Shown one piece after another: positions 6,933-15,821 of a DNA stretch of 64,000 nucleotides. The first letter of the stretch is position 1. Each line of letters opens with the position of its first letter. The notes under the pieces are model-generated. The model was given only the letters and a program-made list of their open reading frames with translations, ran no database searches and was not told where the DNA came from. This stretch comes from Hymenobacter sp. BT559. Lineage in GTDB: Bacteria > Bacteroidota > Bacteroidia > Cytophagales > Hymenobacteraceae. The stretch is from positions 1-64,000 of the forward strand of contig NZ_JAGETY010000011.1 of NCBI RefSeq assembly GCF_017571525.1. The letters run 5' to 3'. The translations under genes were made by a program, and so were the position numbers.

Positions 6933-8477
6933 ATGCCGAAAATCATTGCGCCCGAAGTCGAATTCAGCAAGCTGCTGAGCGACGTGAAGCAGGCTGTACC
7001 CGAAATATTTGCCCCTGGCGGCGGCTACCTCAACTTATTTGAGGGCAAGTGGCAGGAGCCCGGCGAGCCCCGCGCCTTCCACTCCCCCATCGACGGCTCC
7101 GACATCGGCTCGCTGCCCATGCTCAAGCACAATGCCGCCCTGCGCGCCGTGCGCTTTGCCAAGGGCGAAGCCGCTGCCTGGGCTGCTACCGACTTGCAGG
7201 AGCGCCGCCGCCGCGTGCAGGCCTGCCTCGACCAATTGCGCCCGCACATCGACCTGGTGAGCAAGCTGCTGATGTGGGAAATCGGCAAAACCTACAAGCT
7301 GGGCTTCAACGACATTGACCGCTGCATCGAGGGCGTGCAGTGGTACGTGGAGAACATCGAAAGCCTGCTCGGCGACCGCCGCCCGCTAGGCCTCGTCAGC
7401 AACATTGCCTCCTGGAACTACCCCATGTCGGTGCTGCTGCACGCGGTGCTGGTGCAGGCGCTGGCCGGCAACGCCGTGATTGCCAAGACGCCTACCGACG
7501 GTGGCTTTATCTCGCTCAGCCTCACCTTTGCCATTGCCCGCCGCGCCGGCCTGCCCGTGACGCTGGTAAGCGGCCCCGGCGGCGAGCTCAGCGACGTGCT
7601 GGTGAAAGACCCGGCCGTGGACTGCCTCAGCTTTGTGGGCGGGCGCTACAATGGCCGCAACATCGCCGACGCCCTGAGCGTGGAGCACAAGCGCTACATG
7701 CTGGAGATGGAGGGTGTGAATACCTACGGCATCTGGGACTACTCGCAGTGGGACAAGCTGGCCGACCAGCTGGTGAAAGGCTACGACTACGGCAAGCAGC
7801 GCTGCACGGCCTACGTGCGCTGGGTGGTGCAGCGCGACCTGTTTCCGCAGTTCTTGGAAACCTACACCAAGGCCATCGGCAGCCTCAAAGTGGGCAACCC
7901 GACCCTAGTCGATAACCCCGGCGACAAGCTGCCCGACCTCGCCTTTGGCCCCGTTATCAACGCCGCGCAGGCCAAGAGTCTCGACGATTTATTTACCGAC
8001 GCCAGCAAGCACGGCGCCATCCCCTTCTACCAGGGCAAGCTCGATGATAACCTCTTCCTGCCCGGCCAGGACCGCTCGGCCTACCGCGCGCCGCGTGCCC
8101 TGGTGGGCCTGCCCCGCCAGGCCGAGCTCTACTTCAAGGAGCCCTTCGGCCCCATCGACACAGTAGTACTCGTAGACCGCGTAGAGGAGTTGGTGGGCGA
8201 GATGAACATCTCGAACGGCGCGCTCGTGACGGCGCTAGGGTCCGACGACGAGAAGTGGGCCACCCGCACCAGCAAGGAGCTGCGCGCCTTTAAGGTGGGC
8301 ATCAACAAGCTGCGCAGCCGCGGCGACCGCGAGGAAGTATTCGGCGGCCTGGGCGAAAGCTGGAAAGGCGCCTTCGTGGGCGGCAAGCTACTCGTGGAGG
8401 CCGTGACCCAGGGCGCCCCTGGCCAGCCCGTACTCGGCAACTACCCCGACGCCGTGCTGCTGCCCGAGAAAGCCTAG
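6933..8477 (+). CDS. NAD(P)-dependent aldehyde dehydrogenase
   Basis: 514-aa ALDH superfamily enzyme that oxidises an aldehyde to the acid. Visible landmarks are SNIASWNYPMS with the oxyanion-hole Asn (near residue 165), the Rossmann segment AGNAVIAKTP, LEMEGVN with the general-base Glu (near 257), and YGKQRCTAYVR with the catalytic Cys (near 290). The C-terminal FKEPFGPIDTV matches the usual EPFGP. The substrate is unknown; proximity to uronate genes is suggestive only. The ATG at 6933 is preferred because the longer frame from 6798 begins inside a repeat element and its N-terminal extension is not ALDH-like. Confidence 0.88.
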   Translation: MPKIIAPEVEFSKLLSDVKQAVPEIFAPGGGYLNLFEGKWQEPGEPRAFHSPIDGSDIGSLPMLKHNAALRAVRFAKGEAAAWAATDLQERRRRVQACLDQLRPHIDLVSKLLMWEIGKTYKLGFNDIDRCIEGVQWYVENIESLLGDRRPLGLVSNIASWNYPMSVLLHAVLVQALAGNAVIAKTPTDGGFISLSLTFAIARRAGLPVTLVSGPGGELSDVLVKDPAVDCLSFVGGRYNGRNIADALSVEHKRYMLEMEGVNTYGIWDYSQWDKLADQLVKGYDYGKQRCTAYVRWVVQRDLFPQFLETYTKAIGSLKVGNPTLVDNPGDKLPDLAFGPVINAAQAKSLDDLFTDASKHGAIPFYQGKLDDNLFLPGQDRSAYRAPRALVGLPRQAELYFKEPFGPIDTVVLVDRVEELVGEMNISNGALVTALGSDDEKWATRTSKELRAFKVGINKLRSRGDREEVFGGLGESWKGAFVGGKLLVEAVTQGAPGQPVLGNYPDAVLLPEKA

Positions 8478-8500
8478 TAGCTGCGTTGAACCAAGTAATG

Positions 8501-8534
8501 GAATGCCCCCGGCAGCTACGGCCGGGGGCATTTT
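8501..8534 (+). terminator. Rho-independent terminator after the aldehyde dehydrogenase
   Basis: The GC-rich stem TGCCCCCGGC (8504-8513) and GCCGGGGGCA (8521-8530) has a 7-nt loop and is followed by TTTT. It starts 23 nt after the stop codon. Confidence 0.85.
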
Positions 8535-8545
8535 GCTGCTAACAC

Positions 8546-8598
8546 CTAGCTAGCGAGTTGGCTGGCGGCCGCAGGCAGTTAGCCAACTCGCTAGCTAG
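8546..8598. repeat. Perfect 18-bp inverted repeat rich in CTAG
   Basis: The arms CTAGCTAGCGAGTTGGCT (8546-8563) and its exact complement (8581-8598) flank a 17-nt spacer. Together with the terminator, this is what the 307-nt gap 8478-8784 holds. The rest shows nothing recognisable. Confidence 0.8.
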
Positions 8599-8784
8599 CC
8601 ACTTTTGGTATCGTTGCGGCAGCATCACCCTCTTCCTACCTCCTATTGAAACATCTTCCCCGGCCTCACCCACTACGCCCCGCGTGAAGACCCGGCTGCC
8701 TTCAATGCGGCCGTATTGGTTTCCTTAGGCAGCCGTAGGATGACAGGACCAGCGGCGCTCGCACGGCCATTCGCTTCTTTGTGT

Positions 8785-10857
8785 ATGCTTCGCTACTTTT
8801 TGCCATTTTACCTGCTGCTGGCGCTGCTGACCGCCGCTAGCCTGCCCGCTGCCGCCCAGGCTTCCATCACCCCCGTTATCGACTGGAAGGCACCTGCCAC
8901 GCTGCCTACTTACCTCTTGCAGCAGGTGCACCAGCAGTACGCCCCGCGCCGGCTAGCCCTCGATGCGGCGCTGGCCTCGGCGGCGGGCACGCAGGCATAT
9001 CGCGACTCGGCGCGGGCGCGCTTCCGAAGGGTGCTAGGGCCGCTGCCGGCCCGCAGTCCGCTCCGGGCACGGGTTACGGGCACGGTGCCGCAGGGGGGCT
9101 TTCAGATTGAAAAAGTGATTTATGAGAGCCTGCCGCACCACCACGTCACGGCTAATCTTTATCTGCCCGAGGGCAAGGGCAAGAAGCCGGCGGCACTGCT
9201 CTTTTGCGGGCACGAGCAGACCAGCAAGGCGACGCCCTCGTATCAGCTCACGGCCCGGCTGCTGGCCCGCAACGGCTTCGTAGTGCTCGTCATCGACCCG
9301 GTGAGCCAGGGCGAACGGATGCAGCTGGTAGACCCTAGCGGGAAATTTCTCACGCGCGGCGGCACCACCGAGCACACCCTGCTCAACGCCCAGGCCACCC
9401 TGCTAGGCACCAACCTGCCCGCCGAGGAGCTGTGGGACAACGTGCGCAGCCTCGACTATTTGCTCACCCGGCCCGAGGTAGATGCGGCCCGCGTGGGCTG
9501 CCTCGGCAACTCGGGCGGGGCCACCCAAACGGCCTACTTCATGGCCTACGATGACCGGGTGCAGGTGGCCGCGCTGTGCAGCTACGTGGCCGCCGGCGAG
9601 CGCAACCTCACCCTCACCGGCCCGGCCGATGGCTGTGTGATGCTGCCCGGCGCGGGCGCGGCCGGCCTCGACGTGGCCGACTGGCCTATCATGTTTGCCT
9701 CCAAGCCCTTGCTGCTGCTCACTGGCCGCTACGACTTCGTAGACCAGACCGATATGAACGCCGCTTACGCCGACACCCGCCGGGCCTACACGGCGCTGGG
9801 CCAAGCTGAGAAAACCGACCTCTTCACCTACGACGACGGCCACGGCATTTCGGCCCCCAAGCGGGCGGCGGCCGTGGCCTGGTTTCGGCGGTGGCTGGGG
9901 GCTAGCGGGCCGCTGATAGCCGAAGGCAACGACCAGCCCCTACCCGAGGCTATGCTGCGCTGCACCGCCACCGGGCAGGTTGCCACGGCGTTTAAGGAGG
10001 AAGTAAGCCTGGCCGCTATGCACCTGGCCGAGGCGCGAGCGCTGGCCAGCCACCGGCCGGCCTATTCGCCGGAAACACTGCCCCACGTGCTCATCCAGCA
10101 GCTAGGGCTAGGGCAAAGCTCAACGGGTGCAATTAAAATAAGTGAAGAGCCGCGCGATACCCTGCGCCTGCCCAACGGCCTGGCGTGGCAGGGCCTGCTA
10201 TTGCGCCGCGACGATGAGCCCCCGCTGCCCGCCCGCCTCCTGCTGCCGGCGCCCGGCGCGCCCACCCGGCTCGTGCTGTGGCTGCCCGGCCAGGGCATGG
10301 CCGCCGTGCTGCGCGACAGCGCCGCCCGGCTAGCCGCCTACCAGCGCCAAGGCACGGCCGTGCTGCTGGCCGACCTGCGTGGCCTAGGCGAAACCACCGA
10401 CCCGGCCGCCTTCAACGACCCCAAGTACTATAACCAGGAATACCGCGATGCCATGCTGGCGCTGCACCTGGGCCGCCCGCTGCTAGCCCAGCGCGTGGCA
10501 GATGTGGGCACCATTCTCACGCTGCTGCGCAACGACAGCCGGTTTTGGCAATTGCCCATCTTGCTACGGGCCGATGGCCGCACGGCATTGGTGGCCCTGC
10601 ACGCCGCGCTGCTTAGCCCGCGCGTAGTTAAAAAACCGTTTCCGATGACGAATGACGCGCCGCAGCCGCCAGGCACAGCGCCCGTTTTTGGCCCTGGCAT
10701 AGAGCAGGTGCAGGTGAGTAGTGGGCCGCCTTCGTTCCAGTATTACCTCGAAAACCCGGCGGCCAAAGATGCTTATTCGGAAGTACTACCCGGTGTGCTA
10801 CGCCGCTACGATGTGCCCGACCTGCGCCGGGCGCTGGGCAAGCGGCTCCTGCCGTAG
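8785..10857 (+). CDS. Secreted alpha/beta hydrolase (acetylxylan-esterase-like) with second degenerate domain
   Basis: 690-aa exported protein with a signal peptide MLRYFLPFYLLLALLTAA ending in AAAQA. The first hydrolase domain (about 30-400) has the nucleophile elbow GNSGGAT, the acid in LLTGRYDFVDQTD and the His in YDDGHGISAP, giving a full Ser-Asp-His triad like that of acetylxylan esterases and dienelactone-hydrolase relatives. The C-terminal half (about 455-640) looks like a second alpha/beta hydrolase core (LVLWLPGQGMA, VLLADLRGLGET), but its elbow reads RADGRTAL without a Ser at the expected place. It probably removes ester groups from polysaccharides or similar substrates in the periplasm; this is inference. 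The ATG at 8785 is preferred over 8716 because it starts the signal peptide. Confidence 0.78.
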   Translation: MLRYFLPFYLLLALLTAASLPAAAQASITPVIDWKAPATLPTYLLQQVHQQYAPRRLALDAALASAAGTQAYRDSARARFRRVLGPLPARSPLRARVTGTVPQGGFQIEKVIYESLPHHHVTANLYLPEGKGKKPAALLFCGHEQTSKATPSYQLTARLLARNGFVVLVIDPVSQGERMQLVDPSGKFLTRGGTTEHTLLNAQATLLGTNLPAEELWDNVRSLDYLLTRPEVDAARVGCLGNSGGATQTAYFMAYDDRVQVAALCSYVAAGERNLTLTGPADGCVMLPGAGAAGLDVADWPIMFASKPLLLLTGRYDFVDQTDMNAAYADTRRAYTALGQAEKTDLFTYDDGHGISAPKRAAAVAWFRRWLGASGPLIAEGNDQPLPEAMLRCTATGQVATAFKEEVSLAAMHLAEARALASHRPAYSPETLPHVLIQQLGLGQSSTGAIKISEEPRDTLRLPNGLAWQGLLLRRDDEPPLPARLLLPAPGAPTRLVLWLPGQGMAAVLRDSAARLAAYQRQGTAVLLADLRGLGETTDPAAFNDPKYYNQEYRDAMLALHLGRPLLAQRVADVGTILTLLRNDSRFWQLPILLRADGRTALVALHAALLSPRVVKKPFPMTNDAPQPPGTAPVFGPGIEQVQVSSGPPSFQYYLENPAAKDAYSEVLPGVLRRYDVPDLRRALGKRLLP

Positions 10858-10966
10858 CGTAGCCGGCCCGACAGGCTGAAATCGTGCCAATTAGCCCGCA
10901 GCCCACGCTGGTACTGCTTAAAAAAATAATTTTTACGATACAGCACTTACCGATGACTAAATAGGA

Positions 10967-10996
10967 TTGTAGTTAGAGCATACGCACGTACATTTG
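10967..10996 (+). promoter_or_regulatory. Bacteroidota-type promoter
   Basis: TTG (10967-10969), a 19-nt spacer and TACATTTG (10989-10996) match the Bacteroidota consensus TTG-N19-TAnnTTTG. It would give a 5' leader of about 75 nt ahead of the small secreted-protein gene at 11077. The rest of the gap 10858-11076 shows nothing else clear. Confidence 0.55.
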
Positions 10997-11076
10997 CTGC
11001 CGTCGAGCCCGACGATGGTCCTAGTGACCTACCACGGGCCGGCGGCTGCTACCCCACTTACGCTCTCTGCCATCTC

Positions 11077-11436
11077 ATGAAGACATCACTTACTTCCCTC
11101 TTTCTCTTAACGTTGGTACTGAGTCAGCGCCCCGCCCTGGCTTCTTCCAACGACCCCGAGCGCCCCACGCCCAGCGTAGGCGTGCTGGCGGGTAGCGGCA
11201 TCGGGGCTAGCCCGCTGGTGCGCTACCTGGCCGCTACGCTCCAGCTCTCGCCCGAGCGCACCCGGGTGGTGCAGCAGGCCGTGCAGAAGCACCAGCGCCT
11301 GACGCGCACACCCGAGCTGCTGACCCAGTGCCTGTTTAAGGTGCTTACCCCTAGCGAGTTTGAGCAATTTCAGCAGCTGCGCGAAAACGCTGCTACAGCC
11401 AGCGACCTGCGTATGGTAGCCCAGCGCAAGGGCTAG
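11077..11436 (+). CDS. Small secreted protein of unknown function
   Basis: 119-aa protein with a signal peptide (MKTSLTSLFLLTLVLSQRPALA, cleavage near residue 22). The mature part is mostly helical with two amphipathic stretches (LAATLQLSPERTRVVQQAVQKH and a C-terminal LTPSEFEQFQQLREN). The layout recalls small periplasmic LTxxQ/Spy-like helical proteins, but no motif is decisive. It has its own candidate promoter. Its stop TAG overlaps the stop of the convergent antiporter gene in a shared CTAG. Confidence 0.6.
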   Translation: MKTSLTSLFLLTLVLSQRPALASSNDPERPTPSVGVLAGSGIGASPLVRYLAATLQLSPERTRVVQQAVQKHQRLTRTPELLTQCLFKVLTPSEFEQFQQLRENAATASDLRMVAQRKG

Positions 11437-13100
11437 CGGACGACGCTGGCGGGCGCGGCCTCTTCGGGCTGCTGCACGGTAGCCAGCTGCGTATCGAGCG
11501 CTATCTCGAAGCGGTCGAGCTCTAACTCTACCTGCCGCACGGCCTCTTCGCTGTAAGCATCGTTGTGGTGCAGATGCACCAGCTGCTGGCGCTGGCGCTC
11601 AGTCACGTCGAGGCGGCAGCGCAGCAAGTCCTCAAAGGCCGCAGCGGCCTGGGTTTCGGTTTCGGTGGGCGGCTGCTCGTCGGTGGTTTCGTTGGCGGCC
11701 AGCGTGCCGTGCAGGCGGCGCGCCTGGCGGCGCATCACTTCGCGCAGCGTCAGCAGGCTGGGGTCGGGAGCAGGCGCGGCCGCAATGCGGCCTTCGAGGT
11801 AGACCAGCGCATCGCGCGTGAGAGCCAGCCGCAGCTCCTGCGCCTCGGCCGCGCGCTGGGCCGGCGACTCTTGCACCCCTAGCCGGCGCACCAGCCAGGG
11901 CAGGCTCAGACCCTGCACCAATAGCGTGACCAGGATAACGGTGAAGGTGATGAACAGCACGGTATTGCGCTGCGGAAACGCCTCCCCTCCGCGCACCACC
12001 AGCGGCAGGGCCAGCGCGGTGGCCAGCGATACCACCCCGCGCATACCGGCCCACGAGGTAATGAAGAGGTTGCGCTTGGGCGTCATCTCGCCCGAGCGGC
12101 CCAGCAGATGCCCTAGCCAGTGGCCCAGGTACGACACCGGAAACACCCAGCCCATCCGAATGGCGATAGTGACAGCACTCACCAACAGCCCGTAGCCGAG
12201 CGTAGACCAAAAAGTACCCACGCCCAGGCCGGCCAGAATAGTGCGCAGCTCCAGCCCGATTATCAGGAAAACCAGGCCATTGAGCAAAAAGCCCAGCACC
12301 CGCCAAAAGCTGTGCTTGAGCAGCCGCGTTTGGTTGTCGTAGATGTCGTGCGAGCGCCGGCTCATCATCAGGCCCATCGCCACTACCGCCAATACCCCCG
12401 ATACGCCTACGTGCTCAGCAGCTAAGTAAATACCAAACGGCAGCAGCAGCGACAGCGCCGTGATGAGCGTGGCATCGGTGAGGTGATGCTGGATGCGCAC
12501 CACCACGTAGCCCACTGCAATGCCGATGGCCGCCCCACCGCCAGCCACCCACAAAAAGTGCCAGCTGGCATCCCAGAGGCCAAACGTGCCGCTCACCACC
12601 GCCGCCACCGCGTAGCGGTAGGCAATGAGCGCCGAGGCATCGTTTACCAGGCTTTCGCCCTCCAGAATGCCCGTAATGCGGCGCGGCAGCCCCAAGCCCT
12701 TTGTAACGCTGGTGGCCGCTACGGCATCGGGCGGAGCCACAATGGCTCCTAGCACAAAGCCCAGCGCCCAGCTAAAGCCTGGTATGCAGTAGTGCGCCAG
12801 CACCGCCACCGCCGTGGTAGTGAGCAGTACCAGCCCCACCGCCAGCAGCGTGATGGGCCGCCGGTTGGCCACAAACTCGTGCCACGACATCTGGTAGCTC
12901 GCCTCGTAGAGCAAGGGCGGCAAAAAGATGAAGAAGATAAGGTTAGGGTTGAGCTCGATGGCGGGCAGGCCAGGCACCAGCCCTAGCAGCCCACCCGCCA
13001 CCACCAGCAGCACCGGGTAGGGCAGCTTGAGTCGCGGGGCCATTGCTGACAGCGCCACCAGCAGGGCTAGCAGAAAAATGATAAGGGCCAGGTGTTCCAA
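11433..13100 (-). CDS. CPA1 family Na+/H+ antiporter (NhaP-like)
   Basis: 555-aa membrane antiporter exchanging Na+ (or K+) for H+. About twelve helices span residues 1-410. The unwound helix carries GAIVAPPDAVAATSV and the ion-binding helix ESLVNDASALIAYR has the ND pair typical of CPA1. A hydrophilic C-terminal tail of about 140 residues (HDNDAYSEEAVRQVELELDR) is probably cytosolic and regulatory. The ATG at 13100 opens directly into the first helix. It is convergent with the small secreted-protein gene and shares its stop tetranucleotide. Ion preference cannot be read from the sequence. Confidence 0.9.
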   Translation of the reverse strand: MEHLALIIFLLALLVALSAMAPRLKLPYPVLLVVAGGLLGLVPGLPAIELNPNLIFFIFLPPLLYEASYQMSWHEFVANRRPITLLAVGLVLLTTTAVAVLAHYCIPGFSWALGFVLGAIVAPPDAVAATSVTKGLGLPRRITGILEGESLVNDASALIAYRYAVAAVVSGTFGLWDASWHFLWVAGGGAAIGIAVGYVVVRIQHHLTDATLITALSLLLPFGIYLAAEHVGVSGVLAVVAMGLMMSRRSHDIYDNQTRLLKHSFWRVLGFLLNGLVFLIIGLELRTILAGLGVGTFWSTLGYGLLVSAVTIAIRMGWVFPVSYLGHWLGHLLGRSGEMTPKRNLFITSWAGMRGVVSLATALALPLVVRGGEAFPQRNTVLFITFTVILVTLLVQGLSLPWLVRRLGVQESPAQRAAEAQELRLALTRDALVYLEGRIAAAPAPDPSLLTLREVMRRQARRLHGTLAANETTDEQPPTETETQAAAAFEDLLRCRLDVTERQRQQLVHLHHNDAYSEEAVRQVELELDRFEIALDTQLATVQQPEEAAPASVVR

Positions 13101-13133
13101 GTGACTGACGGATTTTTACAATACGAGGCAATA

Positions 13134-13225
13134 AAAAACGTCATGCTGAGCTTACCGAAGCATCTCTACCGAACAACCCAATTGGCGCGGCAGAGATGCT
13201 TCGGTAAGCTCAGCATGACGTTTTT
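13134..13225. repeat. 34-bp perfect inverted repeat (family B, long form)
   Basis: The arms 13134-13167 and 13192-13225 are exact complements beginning AAAAACGTCATGCTGAGC, with a 24-nt spacer and T/A-rich ends, so both strands read as terminators. It separates the antiporter from the P450 gene. Its core GTCATGCTGAGC is shared by shorter hairpins elsewhere. Confidence 0.9.
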
Positions 13226-13269
13226 CTGGTTTATACGTCTTCTGGCAGTCAGAAGGTCTGCTTTTGGTC

Positions 13270-14679
13270 CTACTCCGGGCGCCGCCGAAAGCCTAGCGGC
13301 AGCGCGCCACCCGGCCGCAGCGTGATGAGCGGCGACATGCTCGGCACGGCCGTGCCGGCCGGCTCTACGCCGTAGCGACGCAACGTTTGCACCAGCACCA
13401 GCTGCAGCTCGGTGAGGGCAAACTGCTGGCCCACGCACAGGCGCGGCCCGCTCCCGAAGGGCAGGTAGCCATAGGCCGGCGGTGGGGGCTGCGCCCCAGC
13501 TGCAAAGCGCTCGGGCCGAAAGGCTTCGGCATCGGGCCACAGCGCCGGGTGATGGTGCAGGCCGTAGAGATACAGCGAAAACAGCGTGCCTTTCGGAATG
13601 GGCTGGCCCTGAAACTCGTCGGGCTCGGTGGCCACGCGGTCCATTATCCAGGCCGGCGGATAGAGGCGCATGGCTTCCTGCACCACTTGCAGGGCGTAGG
13701 GCAGCCGCGGCAGGTCGGCGAACTCGGGCGGACGGCCGCCGGGCAGCTCGTGCGCTATTTCGGCCACCAGCTTGTCCTGCGCCGCGGGGTGGTGGGCTAG
13801 CAGGTAGAGCGCCCAGGCCAGGGCATTGGCCGAGGTTTCGTGGCCGGCCACGAGCAGGATATTCAGCTCGTCGAGCAGCTGCTCGTCGGGCATGGCCTCG
13901 CCGGTGTCTTCGTAGCGGGCGTCGAGCAGCATTTGCAGTAGGTCGTCGGGGGCGGGGGTGCCGGGCGGGCTAGCCGCCTGCGCCGCCCGGTGCCGCCCCA
14001 CGGCCGCCTGCACCAGCTCGCGCAGCTGTCGGGCCAGCCGGTCGTGGCGGCTGTAGTTGCCCCGCACCCAGTGCCAGGGCCGCAGATACGGCTGCCGGAT
14101 GGTATTTACATAAAATGCCTGAATAGCCGTGAGCCAGTCGCTGAGCTGGGCCAGCTGGCTGTCGTCCAGGCTATCGCCAAATACCGACCTAGCCACGATG
14201 CGAAACGCCACTCGCGTCATGGCGGCGTGGGCGTCGAGCTCGGCCACGGGGCTAGCGGCGGTCAGCGCATCGAGCTCGGCTACCCACTCGTCGGCCGCGG
14301 CGCGCATGAGGCGCGTGAGGCCCGCCAGCCGCTGGCGGTGAAAGCCGGGCTGAATGAGCCGGCGCTGGCGCAGCCAGTCGGCGCCCTCGTTGGTGAGCAG
14401 GCCGCGGCCCAGGTAGCGCAGCAGCCCGTGCGTGAGGTCTGACTTAAAGTAGCGCCGGTGGTTTTTCTGTAAGATGTGTTGCACCAGCGCCGGGTCGCGC
14501 GTGACGATGGCCGGCCGCACGCCGCCCAGGTACAGCCGCACCGTGTCGCCGTAGTGCGCCAGCAGCTGGTTGAGCGCCCCGATGGGGTCGCGGGCCGCCT
14601 TCATAGAGTTGCGCAGCGTGATGCGGCGCGGCACCTGGGGCCAGCCGCCGGCGGGGCTAGCCGTAGTAGGTTCGCTCAT
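13270..14679 (-). CDS. Cytochrome P450
   Basis: 469-aa soluble P450 monooxygenase. The I-helix AGHETSANALAW carries the oxygen-activating A-G-x-x-T, the K-helix EAMRLYPPAW has the ExxR pair, and FGSGPRLCVG near residue 415 holds the heme-ligand Cys. The N-terminus has no membrane anchor. The arrangement resembles bacterial fatty-acid or terpene hydroxylases of the CYP102/CYP4-like clan. The substrate is unknown and no ferredoxin partner is adjacent. It starts 6 nt after an unknown helical-protein gene on the same strand, so the two are probably one operon. Confidence 0.93.
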   Translation of the reverse strand: MSEPTTASPAGGWPQVPRRITLRNSMKAARDPIGALNQLLAHYGDTVRLYLGGVRPAIVTRDPALVQHILQKNHRRYFKSDLTHGLLRYLGRGLLTNEGADWLRQRRLIQPGFHRQRLAGLTRLMRAAADEWVAELDALTAASPVAELDAHAAMTRVAFRIVARSVFGDSLDDSQLAQLSDWLTAIQAFYVNTIRQPYLRPWHWVRGNYSRHDRLARQLRELVQAAVGRHRAAQAASPPGTPAPDDLLQMLLDARYEDTGEAMPDEQLLDELNILLVAGHETSANALAWALYLLAHHPAAQDKLVAEIAHELPGGRPPEFADLPRLPYALQVVQEAMRLYPPAWIMDRVATEPDEFQGQPIPKGTLFSLYLYGLHHHPALWPDAEAFRPERFAAGAQPPPPAYGYLPFGSGPRLCVGQQFALTELQLVLVQTLRRYGVEPAGTAVPSMSPLITLRPGGALPLGFRRRPE

Positions 14680-14685
14680 GGCCTT

Positions 14686-15243
14686 TTAGTCGGGTAGCAC
14701 CAGCTCGCGCGGCAGCTCAAACTTCAATTCGCGGCTCTTCGAGCGGCCGTGCAGCTGGGTCAGAAAGTCATCGAGCTCGGGCTTGTACTCCAGCCACAAG
14801 TCTTCGTGCAGGTGCTTTGGGATGAGCTGGGTGAGGCGGGTGGCCAGCCGGGCCGTGCCCACATAAAAACCCTGGTACACGCTATCAAACTGCCCGGTAT
14901 AGTTGTCGAAAATCAGCCGCAGCGTGTAGAGGCTCAGGTCGATTTCGAGCTGCTTGCTCTTGGTGATGCGGCGGGCGCGGGCGGCCTCCTGCACGGCCTC
15001 GCGCAGGGCCTTCACCAGGCTACGGTTGAGCAGGCGGCCCGTCACGGCCACGTTGAACAGCTCGTGAATGCGGTCGGCGCTCGTTTCGTACACGCTTTCG
15101 AGCGTCACCTCGGGCAGCAGCTCAAAGCTGAACGTGTCGTAGAGCTCGGCATCGCGGCGCGCGGCGCGCAGCACCAGCGCCTCCTTTTCCTTGTCGGAAA
15201 GGCGGGCCACAGCTTTTTTAAAATCGGCGGAGGGAACGGGCAT
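14686..15243 (-). CDS. Conserved-looking helical protein of unknown function
   Basis: 185-aa soluble protein if started at the ATG at 15243 (MPVPSADFKKAVARLSDKEKE); the frame is open back to 15336. It is charged and largely helical with no signal peptide or transmembrane segment. A region around 95-125 (EAARARRITKSKQLEIDLSL) is basic and could touch nucleic acid, but I recognise no family. The later start is chosen because the upstream 93 nt overlap the probable promoter region of the divergent clpS and encode a low-complexity acidic stretch. It lies 6 nt before the P450 gene, suggesting co-expression. Confidence 0.65.
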   Translation of the reverse strand: MPVPSADFKKAVARLSDKEKEALVLRAARRDAELYDTFSFELLPEVTLESVYETSADRIHELFNVAVTGRLLNRSLVKALREAVQEAARARRITKSKQLEIDLSLYTLRLIFDNYTGQFDSVYQGFYVGTARLATRLTQLIPKHLHEDLWLEYKPELDDFLTQLHGRSKSRELKFELPRELVLPD

Positions 15244-15418
15244 AGACGAGGCGAGCAGCTGGAATGAAGAACCGGAAATGACGGCTGACTCTTCCTCCCT
15301 TTCTATTCCAGCTTCTTCTTCAAAAGTAGCGGCCAAGGCGGGTTTATCTTCCTTTCCACCCGAACGAAACCCCCGGCCCCGGCGTTATCAGCCAGCTCCT
15401 TCTTCGTCGGGGCTGCCG

Positions 15419-15426
15419 TATTTTTG
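15419..15426 (+). promoter_or_regulatory. Candidate -7 element immediately before clpS
   Basis: TATTTTTG matches TAnnTTTG and ends 4 nt before the clpS ATG, so transcription would begin at or next to the start codon (leaderless). No good TTG box is visible at the expected distance, so support is moderate. Confidence 0.4.
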
Positions 15427-15430
15427 TGTC

Positions 15431-15721
15431 ATGGCTTTCCCCGAAACTCGCCCGCAAATTGATTATGATGACGACGTACTACTGCTCGAAGAAGAGCAGG
15501 AGCTGCGCGCCCTCGTAGTTTATAACGACGACGTGAACACCTTCGACCACGTTATTCAAACCCTCATCGACGTGTGCGAGCACGCGCCCGAGCAGGCCGA
15601 GCAATGCACGCTGCTCATTCACTACAAGGGCAAGTGCGCGGTCAAAAACGGCACCTTTGAAGAGCTGGAGCCGCGCTGCGCGGCCATTCACGACCGTGGC
15701 ATCTCGGCCGACATCGTATGA
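15431..15721 (+). CDS. clpS: ClpS, adaptor for ClpAP protease
   Basis: 96-aa adaptor that binds N-degron residues of substrates and hands them to the ClpA/ClpC unfoldase. The YNDDVNTFDHVIQTL segment (about 31-45) contains the Asn-Asp pair and the Leu/Phe pocket residues that hold the N-terminal residue, and ALLIHYKGKCAVKNG-like sequence follows, as in other Bacteroidota ClpS. An acidic N-terminal tail (DYDDDVLLLEEEQE) precedes the core. The ATG at 15431 is chosen because the longer frame from 15191 is the shadow of the opposite-strand gene. Confidence 0.93.
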   Translation: MAFPETRPQIDYDDDVLLLEEEQELRALVVYNDDVNTFDHVIQTLIDVCEHAPEQAEQCTLLIHYKGKCAVKNGTFEELEPRCAAIHDRGISADIV

Positions 15722-15821
15722 TGTGCTAATTTTTAATGTGTTGATGTGCTGGCTCTTGCCGGCATAATGGCTTTCCATTTATCAGCACCTCAGTACATCG
15801 TTTACTCAGCATACCAACTGA

